DNA of 64,000 nt from Rikenellaceae bacterium (GTDB taxonomy: Bacteria > Bacteroidota > Bacteroidia > Bacteroidales > Rikenellaceae), in the NCBI GenBank assembly GCA_902363575.1, contig CABJAJ010000001.1, positions 753,769 to 817,768 of the forward strand, written 5' to 3'. Under the pieces are notes generated by a model. The model worked only from the letters and a program-made list of their open reading frames with translations. It was not told the DNA's origin and ran no database searches. Both the position numbers and the translations under genes were made by a program. Below are positions 9,870 to 19,465 of this stretch, one piece after another. Positions within the stretch are counted from its first letter, which is position 1, and each line of letters opens with the position of its first letter.

Positions 9870-10532
9870 TTACCAGTTGATGGGTTCTTTACCGATGCTT
9901 CGGAGGTATTCGTTGGCACGTGAGAAGTGACGGCAGCCGAGGAATCCCCGATAAGCCGAGAGGGGCGAGGGGTGGACGGCCTTGAGGATGCAGTTGCGCT
10001 GGGGATCGGCGATGGCCCCCTTCCGCTGGGCGTAGCTGCCCCACAGCATATAGACGATTCCCTCTTTGCGCTCGGCGATGGCTCTGACGACGGCGTCGGT
10101 GAAGGTTTCCCAGCCGCGGCCGGCATGCGATGCGGCTTCGTGGGCGCGGACGGTGAGCACCGCATTCAGCAGCAGCACCCCCTGTTCGGCCCAGCGGTCG
10201 AGGTTGCCGCTGCGCGGGATGGCCGTCCCCGTATCGTCGCTCACCTCCTTGAAAATATTTTGCAGCGACGGCGGAAAAGATACGCCGTCCCCCACCGAGA
10301 AACAGAGCCCGTTGGCCTGCCCCTCGCCGTGGTAGGGATCCTGTCCGATGATGACGACCTTGAGTTTGTCAAAGGGGCATTTGTCGAAAGCGCGGAAGAT
10401 ATTTTGCCCGCGCGGGAAAATGCGACGCGTAGCGTACTCCTGCCTGACGAATCCGGTCAGGGAGGCAAAGTAGGGCTTCTCGAACTCCGGCGCGAGAATA
10501 TCTTTCCAGTCGGCAGCGATCTTCACATCCAT
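9870..10532 (-). CDS. ung: uracil-DNA glycosylase
   Basis: Base-excision repair enzyme of 220 aa that removes uracil from DNA. Family 1 signatures are clear: water-activating Asp65 in GQDPYH (63-68) and the minor-groove loop HPSPLSAYRG with His187. The start at 10532 (MDVKIAADWK) matches the usual UDG N-terminus; a longer upstream reading adds 31 unrelated residues. A palindromic dyad lies 36 nt upstream. The small membrane protein follows 11 nt downstream. Confidence 0.96.
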   Translation of the reverse strand: MDVKIAADWKDILAPEFEKPYFASLTGFVRQEYATRRIFPRGQNIFRAFDKCPFDKLKVVIIGQDPYHGEGQANGLCFSVGDGVSFPPSLQNIFKEVSDDTGTAIPRSGNLDRWAEQGVLLLNAVLTVRAHEAASHAGRGWETFTDAVVRAIAERKEGIVYMLWGSYAQRKGAIADPQRNCILKAVHPSPLSAYRGFLGCRHFSRANEYLRSIGKEPINW

Positions 10533-10567
10533 AGCGGCATGGGTTAAAGTTGGTGTAAAATTAGCAA

Positions 10568-10589
10568 AAAAGTCGCTAATGCGACTTTT
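10568..10589. promoter_or_regulatory. perfect palindrome upstream of ung, operator candidate
   Basis: AAAAGTCGC-TAAT-GCGACTTTT, a 9-bp perfect inverted repeat with a 4-nt centre, 36 nt ahead of ung. The minus-strand TAATTTTA just downstream could be the -7 box, which would place the dyad over the upstream part of the promoter. It could be a repressor site or a small hairpin. Confidence 0.5.
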
Positions 10590-10756
10590 CACCTCCCTTA
10601 AATTATCGTTCGGTGCAGGAAACAACGGTGGTTTTCGATATCAGCCGGACTTTTCGGCGTATTTTATTCGGCTGTCGGCCGGGCGTTCGCCGCTTTTCGG
10701 CCTGCCCTTGCAGTAATTAACCGGACAGCGTGGCGCGTCTTAATCCGACAGGGCGC

Positions 10757-11245
10757 TTACCGGATGCGTTCGGCAACTATTTCCGCATTGATAAGCCAGT
10801 CGCCGTTATTCTGCACCGTTACATTCTGCCAATGGAATTTCTTGTCATCGATCCTGACGAAAACCCACTTTCTGTTTTCATCTCCGGTGCATGTCAGAAC
10901 GATCATTTCACCTTGTTTTCTTGCTTCTAGCCGAATGATTTTGCCGGCATACCCATAAGCGACATCCCATGCGCGGGTGTGGGGATTGAAGATACGGAGT
11001 GTTGTTCCGTATTCGTAGTCGGGCAGGATAATCACATCCTGGATTGCCATCCCTTCGAGAACCCGTGAAAAATGCCATTCCCCTTTGATCGTACGGGAAC
11101 CGTTGCCTTCGACATAGTCGATTTGCCAACTGCCGACGAGTTTTCCGAAATAATCGAACTCCTCCGGCAGCGCCCTGTTTTTTCTTTCGCACGTCAGTGC
11201 TTCAATAAAGTCTTGCATAGCCTGTTTCCTCCGTTCATTTAACAT
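10757..11245 (-). CDS. conserved hypothetical, lipocalin/DUF1579-like fold suspected
   Basis: 162-aa cytoplasmic protein with no signal peptide. After a short helix it has a pattern of alternating beta strands with FDYFGKLVGSWQIDY near 31-45 and WHFSRVLEG near 57-65. The GxW signature resembles small calycin-like or DUF1579-type barrels, but I do not recognise the family firmly. Base composition is noticeably lower in GC than the neighbours, which suggests more recent acquisition. It is isolated, with about 220-240 nt of noncoding DNA on each side. Confidence 0.7.
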   Translation of the reverse strand: MLNERRKQAMQDFIEALTCERKNRALPEEFDYFGKLVGSWQIDYVEGNGSRTIKGEWHFSRVLEGMAIQDVIILPDYEYGTTLRIFNPHTRAWDVAYGYAGKIIRLEARKQGEMIVLTCTGDENRKWVFVRIDDKKFHWQNVTVQNNGDWLINAEIVAERIR

Positions 11246-11484
11246 TGATATCCCGACAACCGAAGCGCCTTGCGGTTTGGGAAGGTGCGATTACCGGCTG
11301 GAAAAAATGGTTTTTTACTCCTCGCGCCGGGGCAATCCGTGAGCCTTTGGGCCGAAAGGGATGAAAAGGATTCGGTCTCAGATCGTCGGTCCGGACGCGG
11401 GTTGAACGGGAACCGCTCGTAAGCGTCGATCGCGGCAAGACGCCCGCCCCATTCATGCTGTCCGACGATTAGGCGGGCGACGGA

Positions 11485-12231
11485 TTACTGCCGTCGCGCT
11501 GCTTCGCCGTACTTCTCCTCCGCGAGATCGCCCTCCCAGTCGAATGGCGGGAAGTCGGTACGGCCGCCGAGCGAAAACGAGGTATAGGTGATGGGCAGCC
11601 CCCGCTCGAGGAATTGCCGTTCATAGGCGGTTTTGACCGAAAGCACCTCGTCGGCGAAGCCGCTGCCGTAGATGTCGTCGCAGGCCGCATGGCAGGGGAG
11701 GCTGAAATGCCGGATGACCTCGCGGGTGTAGGCATAGAGGTGCTGCGAGTCGGTCTTGAGGCGGATAAGCCCGTCCGGAGCCAGCAGCCGTGCATAGCGG
11801 CCGAGAAACAGCGGTGAAGTGAGCCGTTTCTTCGCCCGTCGGGTTTTGAGCTGCGGGTCGGGAAAGGTGATCCAGATTTCGGCCACTTCGCCCGGCGCGA
11901 AGAAGGATTCGATGAACTCGATGCGCGTGCGCAGAAAGCCCGCGTTGGCCATGCACCGCTCGGTGACGGTCTTGGCGCCACGCCACATGCGGGCCCCCTT
12001 GATGTCGATGCCGATGAAATTCCTTTGCGGGTCGCGCTCGGCAAGAGCCACCGTGTATTCTCCCTTGCCGCACCCCAGTTCGAGTACGATGGGACGGTCG
12101 TTGCGGAAGAAGTCGCGGTGCCAATGCCCTTTCAGGGGGTGATCCCGGCCGAAAGCCTCCTCGAAGGCCGGCTGTATGAAGCAGGGAAAGGTGAGGTTTT
12201 CGCGGAATCGTCGGAGTTTGTCTTTGCCCAC
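11485..12231 (-). CDS. trmB: tRNA (guanine-N7-)-methyltransferase TrmB
   Basis: 248-aa class I SAM methyltransferase that methylates G46 in the tRNA variable loop. Visible motifs are the SAM-binding LELGCGKGEYT (about 50-60), FIGIDIKG, and the TrmB signature ITFPDPQLK followed by RRAKKRL. The best start is a GTG at 12231. It lies 2 nt after the gldH stop and is the last gene of the PSP1-gldH-trmB unit. Confidence 0.93.
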   Translation of the reverse strand: MGKDKLRRFRENLTFPCFIQPAFEEAFGRDHPLKGHWHRDFFRNDRPIVLELGCGKGEYTVALAERDPQRNFIGIDIKGARMWRGAKTVTERCMANAGFLRTRIEFIESFFAPGEVAEIWITFPDPQLKTRRAKKRLTSPLFLGRYARLLAPDGLIRLKTDSQHLYAYTREVIRHFSLPCHAACDDIYGSGFADEVLSVKTAYERQFLERGLPITYTSFSLGGRTDFPPFDWEGDLAEEKYGEAARRQ

Positions 12232-12233
12232 GG

Positions 12234-12656
12234 TTATCGGCTTTTTTCGATTTGGAGGCCGACCGATTCGATGCCCCGCACCGGACGGGTCGGCGTGAAC
12301 GTCATGCGGTAGCCGGCCGCCCGGCCGAAACGGACCCGGCGGCGGTAAGGTATCCGGTATTCGCTCCGGAGCGGCGCCGCCGTGCGGGCGGGCGGTATGC
12401 GGAGCAGCAGCGTCTCCTCGCAGCGGAGGCTGTCGGGAGAGCAGGTCGCAATGCGCAGGGTGAGGGTGTCCTCACGGAACGATCCGTTGTAGCGGACGAC
12501 CACGTGGAGGTCGCTCGTGCCGAGGCTGTCCGCCGGATCAAAAGCGATGCCGGCCGGACTGTCCCAGGTCAGGGCGGGCACGTCGCGCATCACGATCTGC
12601 GAGGCGGGCCGGCATGACGCCAGCGCAAGGACGAAAAGAAGCATGCGACGGCGCAT
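12234..12656 (-). CDS. gldH: gliding-motility-type lipoprotein GldH
   Basis: 140-aa lipoprotein. The start at 12656 gives MRRRMLLFVLALASC, a short SPII signal with Cys15. The body is a beta-rich domain with the VVVRYNGSFREDTLTL and FGRAAGYRMTF patterns typical of GldH. GldH was named for gliding in Flavobacterium, but homologues are widespread in non-motile Bacteroidales next to PSP1-domain genes, exactly as here (4-nt gap to PSP1, 2-nt gap to trmB). In this organism it is more likely an envelope protein than a motility factor. Confidence 0.85.
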   Translation of the reverse strand: MRRRMLLFVLALASCRPASQIVMRDVPALTWDSPAGIAFDPADSLGTSDLHVVVRYNGSFREDTLTLRIATCSPDSLRCEETLLLRIPPARTAAPLRSEYRIPYRRRVRFGRAAGYRMTFTPTRPVRGIESVGLQIEKSR

Positions 12657-12660
12657 TGCA

Positions 12661-14232
12661 CTACGCTTTCTCGGGGTCGGGGACCGGGGTGCGGGTCGGA
12701 CGTTCTTCGCCGGGCCGCTCGTCGCGGGGACGGGGGCCATTGCCATTGCTGCGGCCACGACCGCGGTTGCGGCTGCGCCGCTGTTCCGCACTGCGGTTGT
12801 CGGCGCCGCTTTCCTGCCGGATCGCGGCGGGTTCTTTCGACTCGTCGCCCGCCCCCTGCGGACGGTTCGGACGGCCGTTTCCCCGGCGGGACGGATCGCC
12901 CTGCCGTTCCGGACGGCCGCCGCGTGCGTCGCGTCGGTCTCCACCGCCCGGTCGCGGCCCCCGGTTTTCCGGGTTTCTCTCCCCGCCCTCGGAGCGCGGA
13001 CCGCGGTGTTCGCGGCGCTGCGGATTGTCCGAACGGGCGGAGCGGCTTTCGCGTCCCTGTTCCGACGGACGGTCGCCCTCCTGCCCGCGCGAGCGGTTGC
13101 GTCGTCCGCCGCGGCGTTTCCCGGCCGTGTCGAACCGGGTGATGCTGTCCTCTTCCGAACGGTAGGTCGGCTCCTCGGCGACGGCATCGGGCACGTCGTC
13201 GGATTGCAGACGGTCGATTTTTTTGCCTGCGCGGTTGAGTGCAATGATCTCCTTGACGCGCTCGACAGGGAGCGTGACGATATTGACCATTGCGTCCTTG
13301 CTGCTGCTGAAAGACATGGTGTGGGCCAGAATGTCGCTCTTGACCAGATAGTACTCCCCGTCCATCGCCTGCAAAGGCTCGCGCAGGCGCGGGAAGTCAC
13401 GCCGGGCATCGGCATAGGTGTCGTATTCGTACACCAGACAGCACTTGAGCTTCGAGCACTGTCCCGCGAGTTTCTGGGGGTTGAGCGAAATGTCCTGCAC
13501 GCGGGCGGCGTTGGTCGTGACGCTCGAGAAACTCGATATCCACGAGGCGCAGCACAGCTCGCGGCCGCAGGCTCCGATGCCGCCGATGCGTCCGGCCTCC
13601 TGGCGGGCGCCGATCTGCTTCATCTCGATGCGGATGTGGAACCGCTCGGCAAAAACCTTAATCAGCTCGCGGAAATCGACCCGCTCGTCGGCGATGTAGT
13701 AGAAGATGGCCTTGATCTTATCGCCCTGATACTCCACATCTCCGATCTTCATGTTGAGCCCCATCTCGGCGGCGATCTGACGCGAGGCGATCATCGTTTC
13801 GTGTTCCAGCGCAATGGCCTCCTGCCAGCGCTCGATGTCGAACGGCTTGGCCTTGCGGTAAATCTTCTTGAACTCCCCGTTGTAGGGGTTGAAGCCCACG
13901 CGCCGCATCTGTTTGGCCACCAGGTCGCCCGTCAGCGAGACGATGCCGATGTCGTGGCCGGGCGAGGCTTCGACGGCCACGATATCGCCGCGCCTGAGCG
14001 GAAGGTTGTTGATATTCTGGTAGTAGGAACGGCGGGTGTTTTTAAAGCGCACCTCCACGATGTCGGTCGCCGTATGCTGGGGATACTCCTCCAGCCACGC
14101 CGTTTCGTGCAGCTTGAAACACCCTTCGCAGGGACGGGCTTCGCACTCGCCGCCGTCGTCGCAATGGCAGAAAGTGCAGCCGCGCCCCATGTCGGGCGGT
14201 GTGCAGCCGCTATGGTTTTGGGTTGAATCCAT
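12661..14232 (-). CDS. PSP1/RicT-type protein with long Arg/Gly-rich tail
   Basis: 523-aa protein. The N-terminus is cysteine-rich (CTFCHCDDGGECEARPCEGC region, 19-38), followed by the PSP1 core with GIGACGRELCCASW near 223-236 and KLKCCLVYE near 267-275. RicT (YaaT) in Bacillus works with RicA and RicF in an Fe-S-linked complex that affects RNase Y and development; the Bacteroidota role is not settled. From about residue 390 to the end the protein is low complexity, rich in Arg, Gly, Asp, Glu and Pro with RGG/RNRG-like repeats, as seen in RNA-binding tails. It is followed by gldH and trmB and preceded by a MATE gene 38 nt away. Confidence 0.88.
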   Translation of the reverse strand: MDSTQNHSGCTPPDMGRGCTFCHCDDGGECEARPCEGCFKLHETAWLEEYPQHTATDIVEVRFKNTRRSYYQNINNLPLRRGDIVAVEASPGHDIGIVSLTGDLVAKQMRRVGFNPYNGEFKKIYRKAKPFDIERWQEAIALEHETMIASRQIAAEMGLNMKIGDVEYQGDKIKAIFYYIADERVDFRELIKVFAERFHIRIEMKQIGARQEAGRIGGIGACGRELCCASWISSFSSVTTNAARVQDISLNPQKLAGQCSKLKCCLVYEYDTYADARRDFPRLREPLQAMDGEYYLVKSDILAHTMSFSSSKDAMVNIVTLPVERVKEIIALNRAGKKIDRLQSDDVPDAVAEEPTYRSEEDSITRFDTAGKRRGGRRNRSRGQEGDRPSEQGRESRSARSDNPQRREHRGPRSEGGERNPENRGPRPGGGDRRDARGGRPERQGDPSRRGNGRPNRPQGAGDESKEPAAIRQESGADNRSAEQRRSRNRGRGRSNGNGPRPRDERPGEERPTRTPVPDPEKA

Positions 14233-14270
14233 CGTTCAAAATTTTCGTAAAGATACGAAAAAAATCCGAA

Positions 14271-15629
14271 TTATGCGCGGGCGAGCCGCAGCGACCGGAG
14301 CTTGCGGCGGATGCGCAGAATCATCAGCAGGCCGGCCGACGAGAGGCCGAAGGTGAAGCCCAGGTAGAGGCCCGCGGGGCCCATGCCCAGCAGGAAGCCG
14401 AAGAGGTAGCCGACCGGCAGGTTGAGCAGCCAGTAGGAAATCAGGGCGATGGGCATGATGATCTTCACATCCTGGATGCCCCGCAGGATGCCTACCGAGA
14501 CGTTCTGGATGCCGTCAGAGAGCTGGTAGAGGGCCGCGAAGATCAGCAGTTGCCCGGCCAGGCGGATCACCTCCCCGTTGGTGGTGAACAGCGAGGGGAT
14601 CAGGTGGCGGCCCGCGATGAATACGACGGCTGCCAATGCGTTCCATGCCAGCACCAGATGGTAGGAGGCTTTGGCCGCCAGCGAAAGGTTCGGAATGTCG
14701 CGTGCGCCGTAGCAGTGGGAGACGCGTATCGTGGTGGCGGCGCCGATCGACAGCACGATCATGAAGGCGCAGTTGCCGAGCGTCGTGGTGATCTGGTTCG
14801 CGCTGATGGCCACCTTGTCGAACCATCCCATCATGATGCCCGTGCCGACAAAGGCCGAAGCCTCGAGGAACATCTGCAGCGAGATGGGAACCCCCATGCG
14901 CAGCAGTCCCCCGATGCTCTCCTTCGTGAAGTGCGACAGGCGGAAGCCCTCGAGGTAGATTTTGTAGCGCGAGCGGCAGAAGTAGCCGATCATCAGGATC
15001 GGCATCAGGATGCGCGAGAGCAGCGTGCCGAGGCCGGCACCCTCGGCACCCATCGCCTCGAACCCGAAGCGGCCGTAGATGAATACCCAGTTGAAACCCA
15101 CGTTGGCGAGATTGGCCAGGATGGTGACCACCATTTCGACCTTCGTGTTGCCGACCCCTTCCAAAAACTGTTTGAAGGCGAAAAAGAGCATGACGGGAGC
15201 CATGCTGTAAGCCAGCATCCGGTAGTAGGGAATCGCCTGTCCGACCACTTCCGCGGGTTGTCCGAGGTGATGCATCAGCGGAACGACGGCCAGTTGCACG
15301 GCCGTGATGACCGCGCCGAGCAGCGTGTAAAAGACGATGCCGCTGTGCAGGTAGAGCGAGGAACGGATGCGGTCGCCCTGCGCATAGAGCGCTCCGATCA
15401 GCGGCGTAAGACCCAGCGCGATGCCGACCGCGGCGATGAAGAGGATGAAAAAGACGGCTCCGCCGAACGAGACGGCGGCCAGCGGCGTGGGGTCGTCGCC
15501 TCCGAAGCGGCCCACCATCAGGTTGTCGGCCACCTGGACGAAAATCTGCCCGAGCTGGGTGAGCACGACCGGCAGAGCCAGTTTCAGGTTGGCCTTGTAT
15601 TGTTGCTTATAGGTGGAAAAACGGTACAT
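14271..15629 (-). CDS. MATE family multidrug/sodium efflux transporter
   Basis: 452-aa inner-membrane transporter with about 12 hydrophobic segments arranged as two MatE halves. The N-terminal half shows LALPVVLTQLGQ near 17-28 followed by VADNLMVGRFG, a NorM-type opening. It would export cationic drugs or metabolites using Na+ or H+. Substrate cannot be predicted. It is upstream of PSP1 on the same strand, so it may be the first gene of that transcription unit. Confidence 0.92.
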   Translation of the reverse strand: MYRFSTYKQQYKANLKLALPVVLTQLGQIFVQVADNLMVGRFGGDDPTPLAAVSFGGAVFFILFIAAVGIALGLTPLIGALYAQGDRIRSSLYLHSGIVFYTLLGAVITAVQLAVVPLMHHLGQPAEVVGQAIPYYRMLAYSMAPVMLFFAFKQFLEGVGNTKVEMVVTILANLANVGFNWVFIYGRFGFEAMGAEGAGLGTLLSRILMPILMIGYFCRSRYKIYLEGFRLSHFTKESIGGLLRMGVPISLQMFLEASAFVGTGIMMGWFDKVAISANQITTTLGNCAFMIVLSIGAATTIRVSHCYGARDIPNLSLAAKASYHLVLAWNALAAVVFIAGRHLIPSLFTTNGEVIRLAGQLLIFAALYQLSDGIQNVSVGILRGIQDVKIIMPIALISYWLLNLPVGYLFGFLLGMGPAGLYLGFTFGLSSAGLLMILRIRRKLRSLRLARA

Positions 15630-15933
15630 GACAGGTGAAATCAGGGCGCAAAGATAGGTATTATTCTTCGTTCGGGCAATTTTCCGGCGCTTTGCGGCTC
15701 CGCCCGAACCCCCGGCGAAGGCTTTTCCGCCGCAGCCCGGCCGTGCGGATTCGGTTGCCGGGCCGGTGGAGGCCCGTTCCGGTCGGAGTCGTGTCCCGCC
15801 TGCCGCCTTTCGACCGTGGTACGGTCGATACGCCGGAACGGGAAAGCCGCGCGCCGATCGCTGCGGCAGAGCGGCTGCCGGATGCCGGGCCGTCGGGGTT
15901 ATCGTCCGGCGACTGTCGGGGAGCGATTCCGAA
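15630..15933. other. GC-rich intergenic region without supported gene
   Basis: About 300 nt between the MATE start and the clpC-like terminator. Open frames here have Arg/Pro-rich compositions typical of chance GC-rich frames. The MATE promoter must be at its left edge, but no TAnnTTTG match is clear. Confidence 0.5.
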
Positions 15934-15972
15934 AGAAAAAAGACGCGGCCCGTTTCTGCGGGCAGCGTCTTT
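15934..15972 (-). terminator. intrinsic terminator of ClpC-like gene
   Basis: On the minus strand a long imperfect stem AAAGACGC-TGCCCG / CGGGCC-GCGTCTTT is followed by a T/C tract, 20 nt after the stop. Confidence 0.75.
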
Positions 15973-15992
15973 GCTGACGTCGGGGCCGGCGG

Positions 15993-18449
15993 CTATGCCA
16001 CGCGGAGCCGAACCCCTTTCGGACGGTCTTTCTCGATGACCACGGTGTCTCCCCGGTGGAGCTTGCCGTCGATAATCAGGGCCGAGAGCGGCTCCTCCAC
16101 GCGGTCGGTCAGTGTGCGCCGCAGCGAACGGACGCCGTAGCGGGACTCGTACCCCATCGAGGCGAGCGCCTGTTTGGCTCCCTCGGTGATCTTGACCGTG
16201 TAACCCAGCTTGCGGGTGCGGTCGAACAGTCCCCTGAGCTCCAGCTCGACGATTTTCTCGACGTCCTTCAGTTCGAGCGTGCGGAAGATCACGATGTCGT
16301 CCACGCGGTTGAGGAACTCCGGGGCGAACGTCTGTTCGAGCGCCCGGCGGTACTCCGTTTTCGGGGCGAGGATTTCGGTTTCGGCCTTCGACGGAGTCGT
16401 ATAGCCGACGTGTACGCTTTTCTGCACCACCTGGCGGGAGCCCACGTTCGAGGTCATGATGATGATCGTGTTGCGGAAATCGACCTTGCGTCCCGACCCG
16501 TCGGTGAGGTGCCCCTCGTCGAAAATCTGCAGCATGGCGTTGAAGACCTCGGGATGGGCTTTCTCGATCTCGTCGAACAGCACCACCGCATAGGGCTGGC
16601 GGCGCACCGCCTCCGTGAGCTGTCCGCCCTCGCCATAGCCGACGTAACCGGGAGGCGAACCGATGAGCCGCGCGACGTTGTGCTTTTCGGCGTATTCGCT
16701 CATGTCGATGCGGATCAGCCCGCGGTGCTCGTCGAAGAGCCATTTGGAAACCTCCTTGGCCAGCAGGGTTTTCCCCACGCCGGTCGGCCCGACGAACAGG
16801 AACACCCCGATGGGGCGGTGCTCGTCCTTGAGTCCCGCACGCGAGCGGCGGATGGCGCGGGAGAGTTTCTCCACGGCTTCGTCCTGCCCGATAACGCGGT
16901 GCGCGAGGTGCTTCTGCAGCTCCCTCAGGCGGCTCATCTCGCCGCTCGACACGCGTTCGGCGGGGATGCCCGTCATCGAGGTGATGACCTGTTCGATATG
17001 TTCGGCCCGGATTTCGGCCGGATTGTTCTCCATGCTGCGGCGCCACTCCGAGCGGCTTTCGCCGATTTTGGAGCGCAGGGCGATTTCGCGCAGGCGTGCG
17101 GAGGCGGCCCGCTCGTAAACGAGCGCTTCGACTGCCTGGCGGCGCTCCTGCCGGGCTTCGGTCAGGGCCGCTTCCATCTCGCGGATCTCGGCCGGCTCGC
17201 GGGCCGCCTGCAGGTGGGTGCGCGACCCCGCTTCGTCCATCACGTCGATCGCCTTGTCGGGAAAGTAACGGTCGGTGATGTAGCGTTCGGTCAGGGCCAC
17301 GCAGGCCTGCAACGCCTCTTCCGTATAGCGCACCTTGTGGTGGCGCTCGTAATGCGGTGCGATGTTGCGCAGGATTTCGAGCGTCTGCTCGGGCGTGGTC
17401 GGTTCGACGAGCACCTTCTGAAAGCGGCGTTCGAGGGCCGAGTCGCTCTCGATGTTCTCGCGGTATTCGTCGAGCGTCGTGGCGCCGATGGTCTGCAACT
17501 CACCCCGTGCCAGGGCCGGTTTGAGGATGTTGGCCGTATCGAGGCTGCCTTGCGTGGAGCCGGCCCCGACGATGGTGTGGATCTCGTCGATGAACAGGAT
17601 CGTGTTGCTCGTGCGGCGCAGCTCGTCCATGAGCTGCTGCATGCGCTCCTCGAACTCGCCGCGGAACTTGGTGCCCGCCACCAGCGAGGAGACGTCGAGC
17701 GAGTAGAGGTTCTTGCCCTGGATCGTGTAGGGGACATCCCCCGCAGCGATCCGCAGGGCCAGCCCCTCTACGATCGCGCTCTTGCCGACGCCGGCTTCTC
17801 CAATCAGGATCGGGTTGTTCTTCTTGCGGCGCGAAAGGATCTGCACGACGCGCTCGATCTCCTGCTCGCGCCCCACCACGGGGTCGATCTTCCCCTCGCG
17901 GGCCATGCGCGTGAGGTTTACGCCGAATTTGTCGAGCATCTGCGGCGACGGCTCCTGCGGTTTGTTCGCCTCGTCGAAATCGAGCATGTGGGCCTGCGTC
18001 TCGGCGGGGTGGAACTCCTCGCCCGGTGCGAACCGCTGCATCTCGGCGGCGATCAACCCCGCATCGACGTGGTACATCTCCAGCACGCGTGCGGTGACGG
18101 TGCGGGGATCGCTCGTTATGTGCATCAGGGCGTGGGCCGTCGAGACGCTCCTCACGGGAGCGAACGCGCGGCGGAGCTCGTCGGCATAACGGGTGAAGAA
18201 CGCCTCGGGCTGCTGCGGCTCGCCCTCCGCGGGGGCCTGCGCGAGTTCGCGTCCGATGCGCAGCCCGATCTGGTAAAGTTCCCAGTCCTTGAGCCGCGAG
18301 GATAATATCTGGTAGGCCAGCGACCCCTCCGCACGCAGGATTTCCAGCGTGAGAAAGTCTTTGAGCGAGTGGTGAATCGCCGACTTGGCGGTATCGAACG
18401 CCACGCGGGCGATGATGCCTTCAAGGGTCTTTGAAATTTTGGTCTGCAT
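15993..18449 (-). CDS. clpC: Clp protease ATP-binding subunit, ClpC/ClpA type
   Basis: 818-aa Hsp100 unfoldase with an N-terminal double-repeat domain (about 1-150), AAA-1 with Walker A GEAGVGKS (217-224), a short middle segment, and AAA-2 with GPTGVGKT. In AAA-2 the loop that docks on ClpP reads HVGYT, matching the VGF/IGL class, so it should be a ClpP partner rather than a ClpB disaggregase. ClpB's long coiled-coil M domain is absent. It would give ClpP a second entry route beside ClpX. Promoter and terminator frame it as a single gene. Confidence 0.9.
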   Translation of the reverse strand: MQTKISKTLEGIIARVAFDTAKSAIHHSLKDFLTLEILRAEGSLAYQILSSRLKDWELYQIGLRIGRELAQAPAEGEPQQPEAFFTRYADELRRAFAPVRSVSTAHALMHITSDPRTVTARVLEMYHVDAGLIAAEMQRFAPGEEFHPAETQAHMLDFDEANKPQEPSPQMLDKFGVNLTRMAREGKIDPVVGREQEIERVVQILSRRKKNNPILIGEAGVGKSAIVEGLALRIAAGDVPYTIQGKNLYSLDVSSLVAGTKFRGEFEERMQQLMDELRRTSNTILFIDEIHTIVGAGSTQGSLDTANILKPALARGELQTIGATTLDEYRENIESDSALERRFQKVLVEPTTPEQTLEILRNIAPHYERHHKVRYTEEALQACVALTERYITDRYFPDKAIDVMDEAGSRTHLQAAREPAEIREMEAALTEARQERRQAVEALVYERAASARLREIALRSKIGESRSEWRRSMENNPAEIRAEHIEQVITSMTGIPAERVSSGEMSRLRELQKHLAHRVIGQDEAVEKLSRAIRRSRAGLKDEHRPIGVFLFVGPTGVGKTLLAKEVSKWLFDEHRGLIRIDMSEYAEKHNVARLIGSPPGYVGYGEGGQLTEAVRRQPYAVVLFDEIEKAHPEVFNAMLQIFDEGHLTDGSGRKVDFRNTIIIMTSNVGSRQVVQKSVHVGYTTPSKAETEILAPKTEYRRALEQTFAPEFLNRVDDIVIFRTLELKDVEKIVELELRGLFDRTRKLGYTVKITEGAKQALASMGYESRYGVRSLRRTLTDRVEEPLSALIIDGKLHRGDTVVIEKDRPKGVRLRVA

Positions 18450-18488
18450 CTGTAATCTCCTTATTGATTCGCTGGAATAACGCAGGCC

Positions 18489-18496
18489 GAAATATA
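18489..18496 (-). promoter_or_regulatory. -7 box candidate (TATATTTC) of ClpC-like gene
   Basis: One mismatch to TAnnTTTG, 40 nt before the ATG, in a markedly AT-rich stretch (18490-18545). Confidence 0.4.
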
Positions 18497-18704
18497 AATA
18501 TTATGTATGATTATACAGAAATGATAAATTTTTTAAATAAATAAGGCGGCCCGTTTCGCGGTCGGAACGGGTCTGTTGGCTGCCAGCCGGTTGCACTCGG
18601 CCGGATTCATCGTTTGCAGCGCCGGGATCGAAACGACGGCATATTCCGCAACGGAATACCGAGGGATCGCAAGTGTGCGGCAGCCGTGAAACGGGAGTGC
18701 GCCT

Positions 18705-19199
18705 TCAGCGGCGCGGCCATTCGCCGACCTCCATCTCGCCGATGCGGTCGCCGTCGATGCGCAGGCGCACGGCGGTGCGGACCTGATGGAAGCCGTAGGC
18801 GCCGGCAGCTCCGGGGTTGATGTGGAGCAGGTCATAGACCGGGTCGTACATCACGCGCAGGATATGGGAGTGGCCCGAGATGAAGATTTTGGGGCGCAGG
18901 GCCTCGATCTTTGCGGCTGCTGCCGGGACGTAATGCTTCGGATAGCCGCCGATATGGGTCATCAGCACCGGAACCTCTTCGCATCGGAAGGATGCGAACT
19001 CGGGGTAGGCACGACGCGTGACGCCTCCGTCGATGTTGCCGTAAACGGCCCGCAGAGGTTTGAAGCGGGCGATTTCATCGGCCAGTTCGAGCGACCCCAG
19101 GTCGCCGGCGTGCCAGATTTCGTCCACCCCGTCCAGGAAGGTGCGCAGCGTCCGGTCGAAGGTGCCGTGCGTGTCTGAGAGGATGCCGATGCGTTTCAT
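18705..19199 (-). CDS. YfcE/MJ0936-type metallophosphoesterase
   Basis: 164-aa single-domain calcineurin-like phosphoesterase. All metal-binding blocks are visible: SDTHG (9-13), HAGDLGS (30-36), YGNID (53-57), HIGGY (82-86) and GHSH (109-112). Small proteins of this type hydrolyse phosphodiesters such as cyclic nucleotides or model substrates in vitro; the natural substrate is unknown. The ATG at 19199 begins directly with the conserved MKRIGILSDTH strand. It lies downstream of rarA with 266 nt between. Confidence 0.9.
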   Translation of the reverse strand: MKRIGILSDTHGTFDRTLRTFLDGVDEIWHAGDLGSLELADEIARFKPLRAVYGNIDGGVTRRAYPEFASFRCEEVPVLMTHIGGYPKHYVPAAAAKIEALRPKIFISGHSHILRVMYDPVYDLLHINPGAAGAYGFHQVRTAVRLRIDGDRIGEMEVGEWPRR

Positions 19200-19465
19200 G
19201 GGGCGTGTGTGATGTCGCAAAGGTAGCGATAATTTCCGGAAATGGGGCCTGTCACACCCCTGTTGTGGCTGCGGCGTATCGTTCGCCCGACTCTCCGGAG
19301 ACCTCGTTATCCGTGCGGAATAGGGGTTACCGCCCGTCTTGGACCCTTCTGTGGTGCCGGATAATCGCCCGATAACCCGGTACAAAGCCGTGTGCCGGCA
19401 TCGGAACGTGGAACGGGAAGAACGGGAAAACCCGCCGGCAGCTCGTCGTTCGGCGCAGGTCCCGG
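19200..19465. other. intergenic region, no gene seen
   Basis: About 265 nt between rarA and the phosphoesterase. No convincing ORF, terminator or TAnnTTTG promoter was found. Confidence 0.45.

Noticed and set aside
12234..12656. Evidence that the organism glides because gldH is present
   Set aside because: GldH homologues occur in many non-motile Bacteroidales, and no other gliding genes are visible here.
15635..16039. Plus-strand frame between the MATE and ClpC-like genes
   Set aside because: Pro/Arg/Ser-rich translation, no start signals, overlaps the terminator and the 3' end of the ClpC-like gene.
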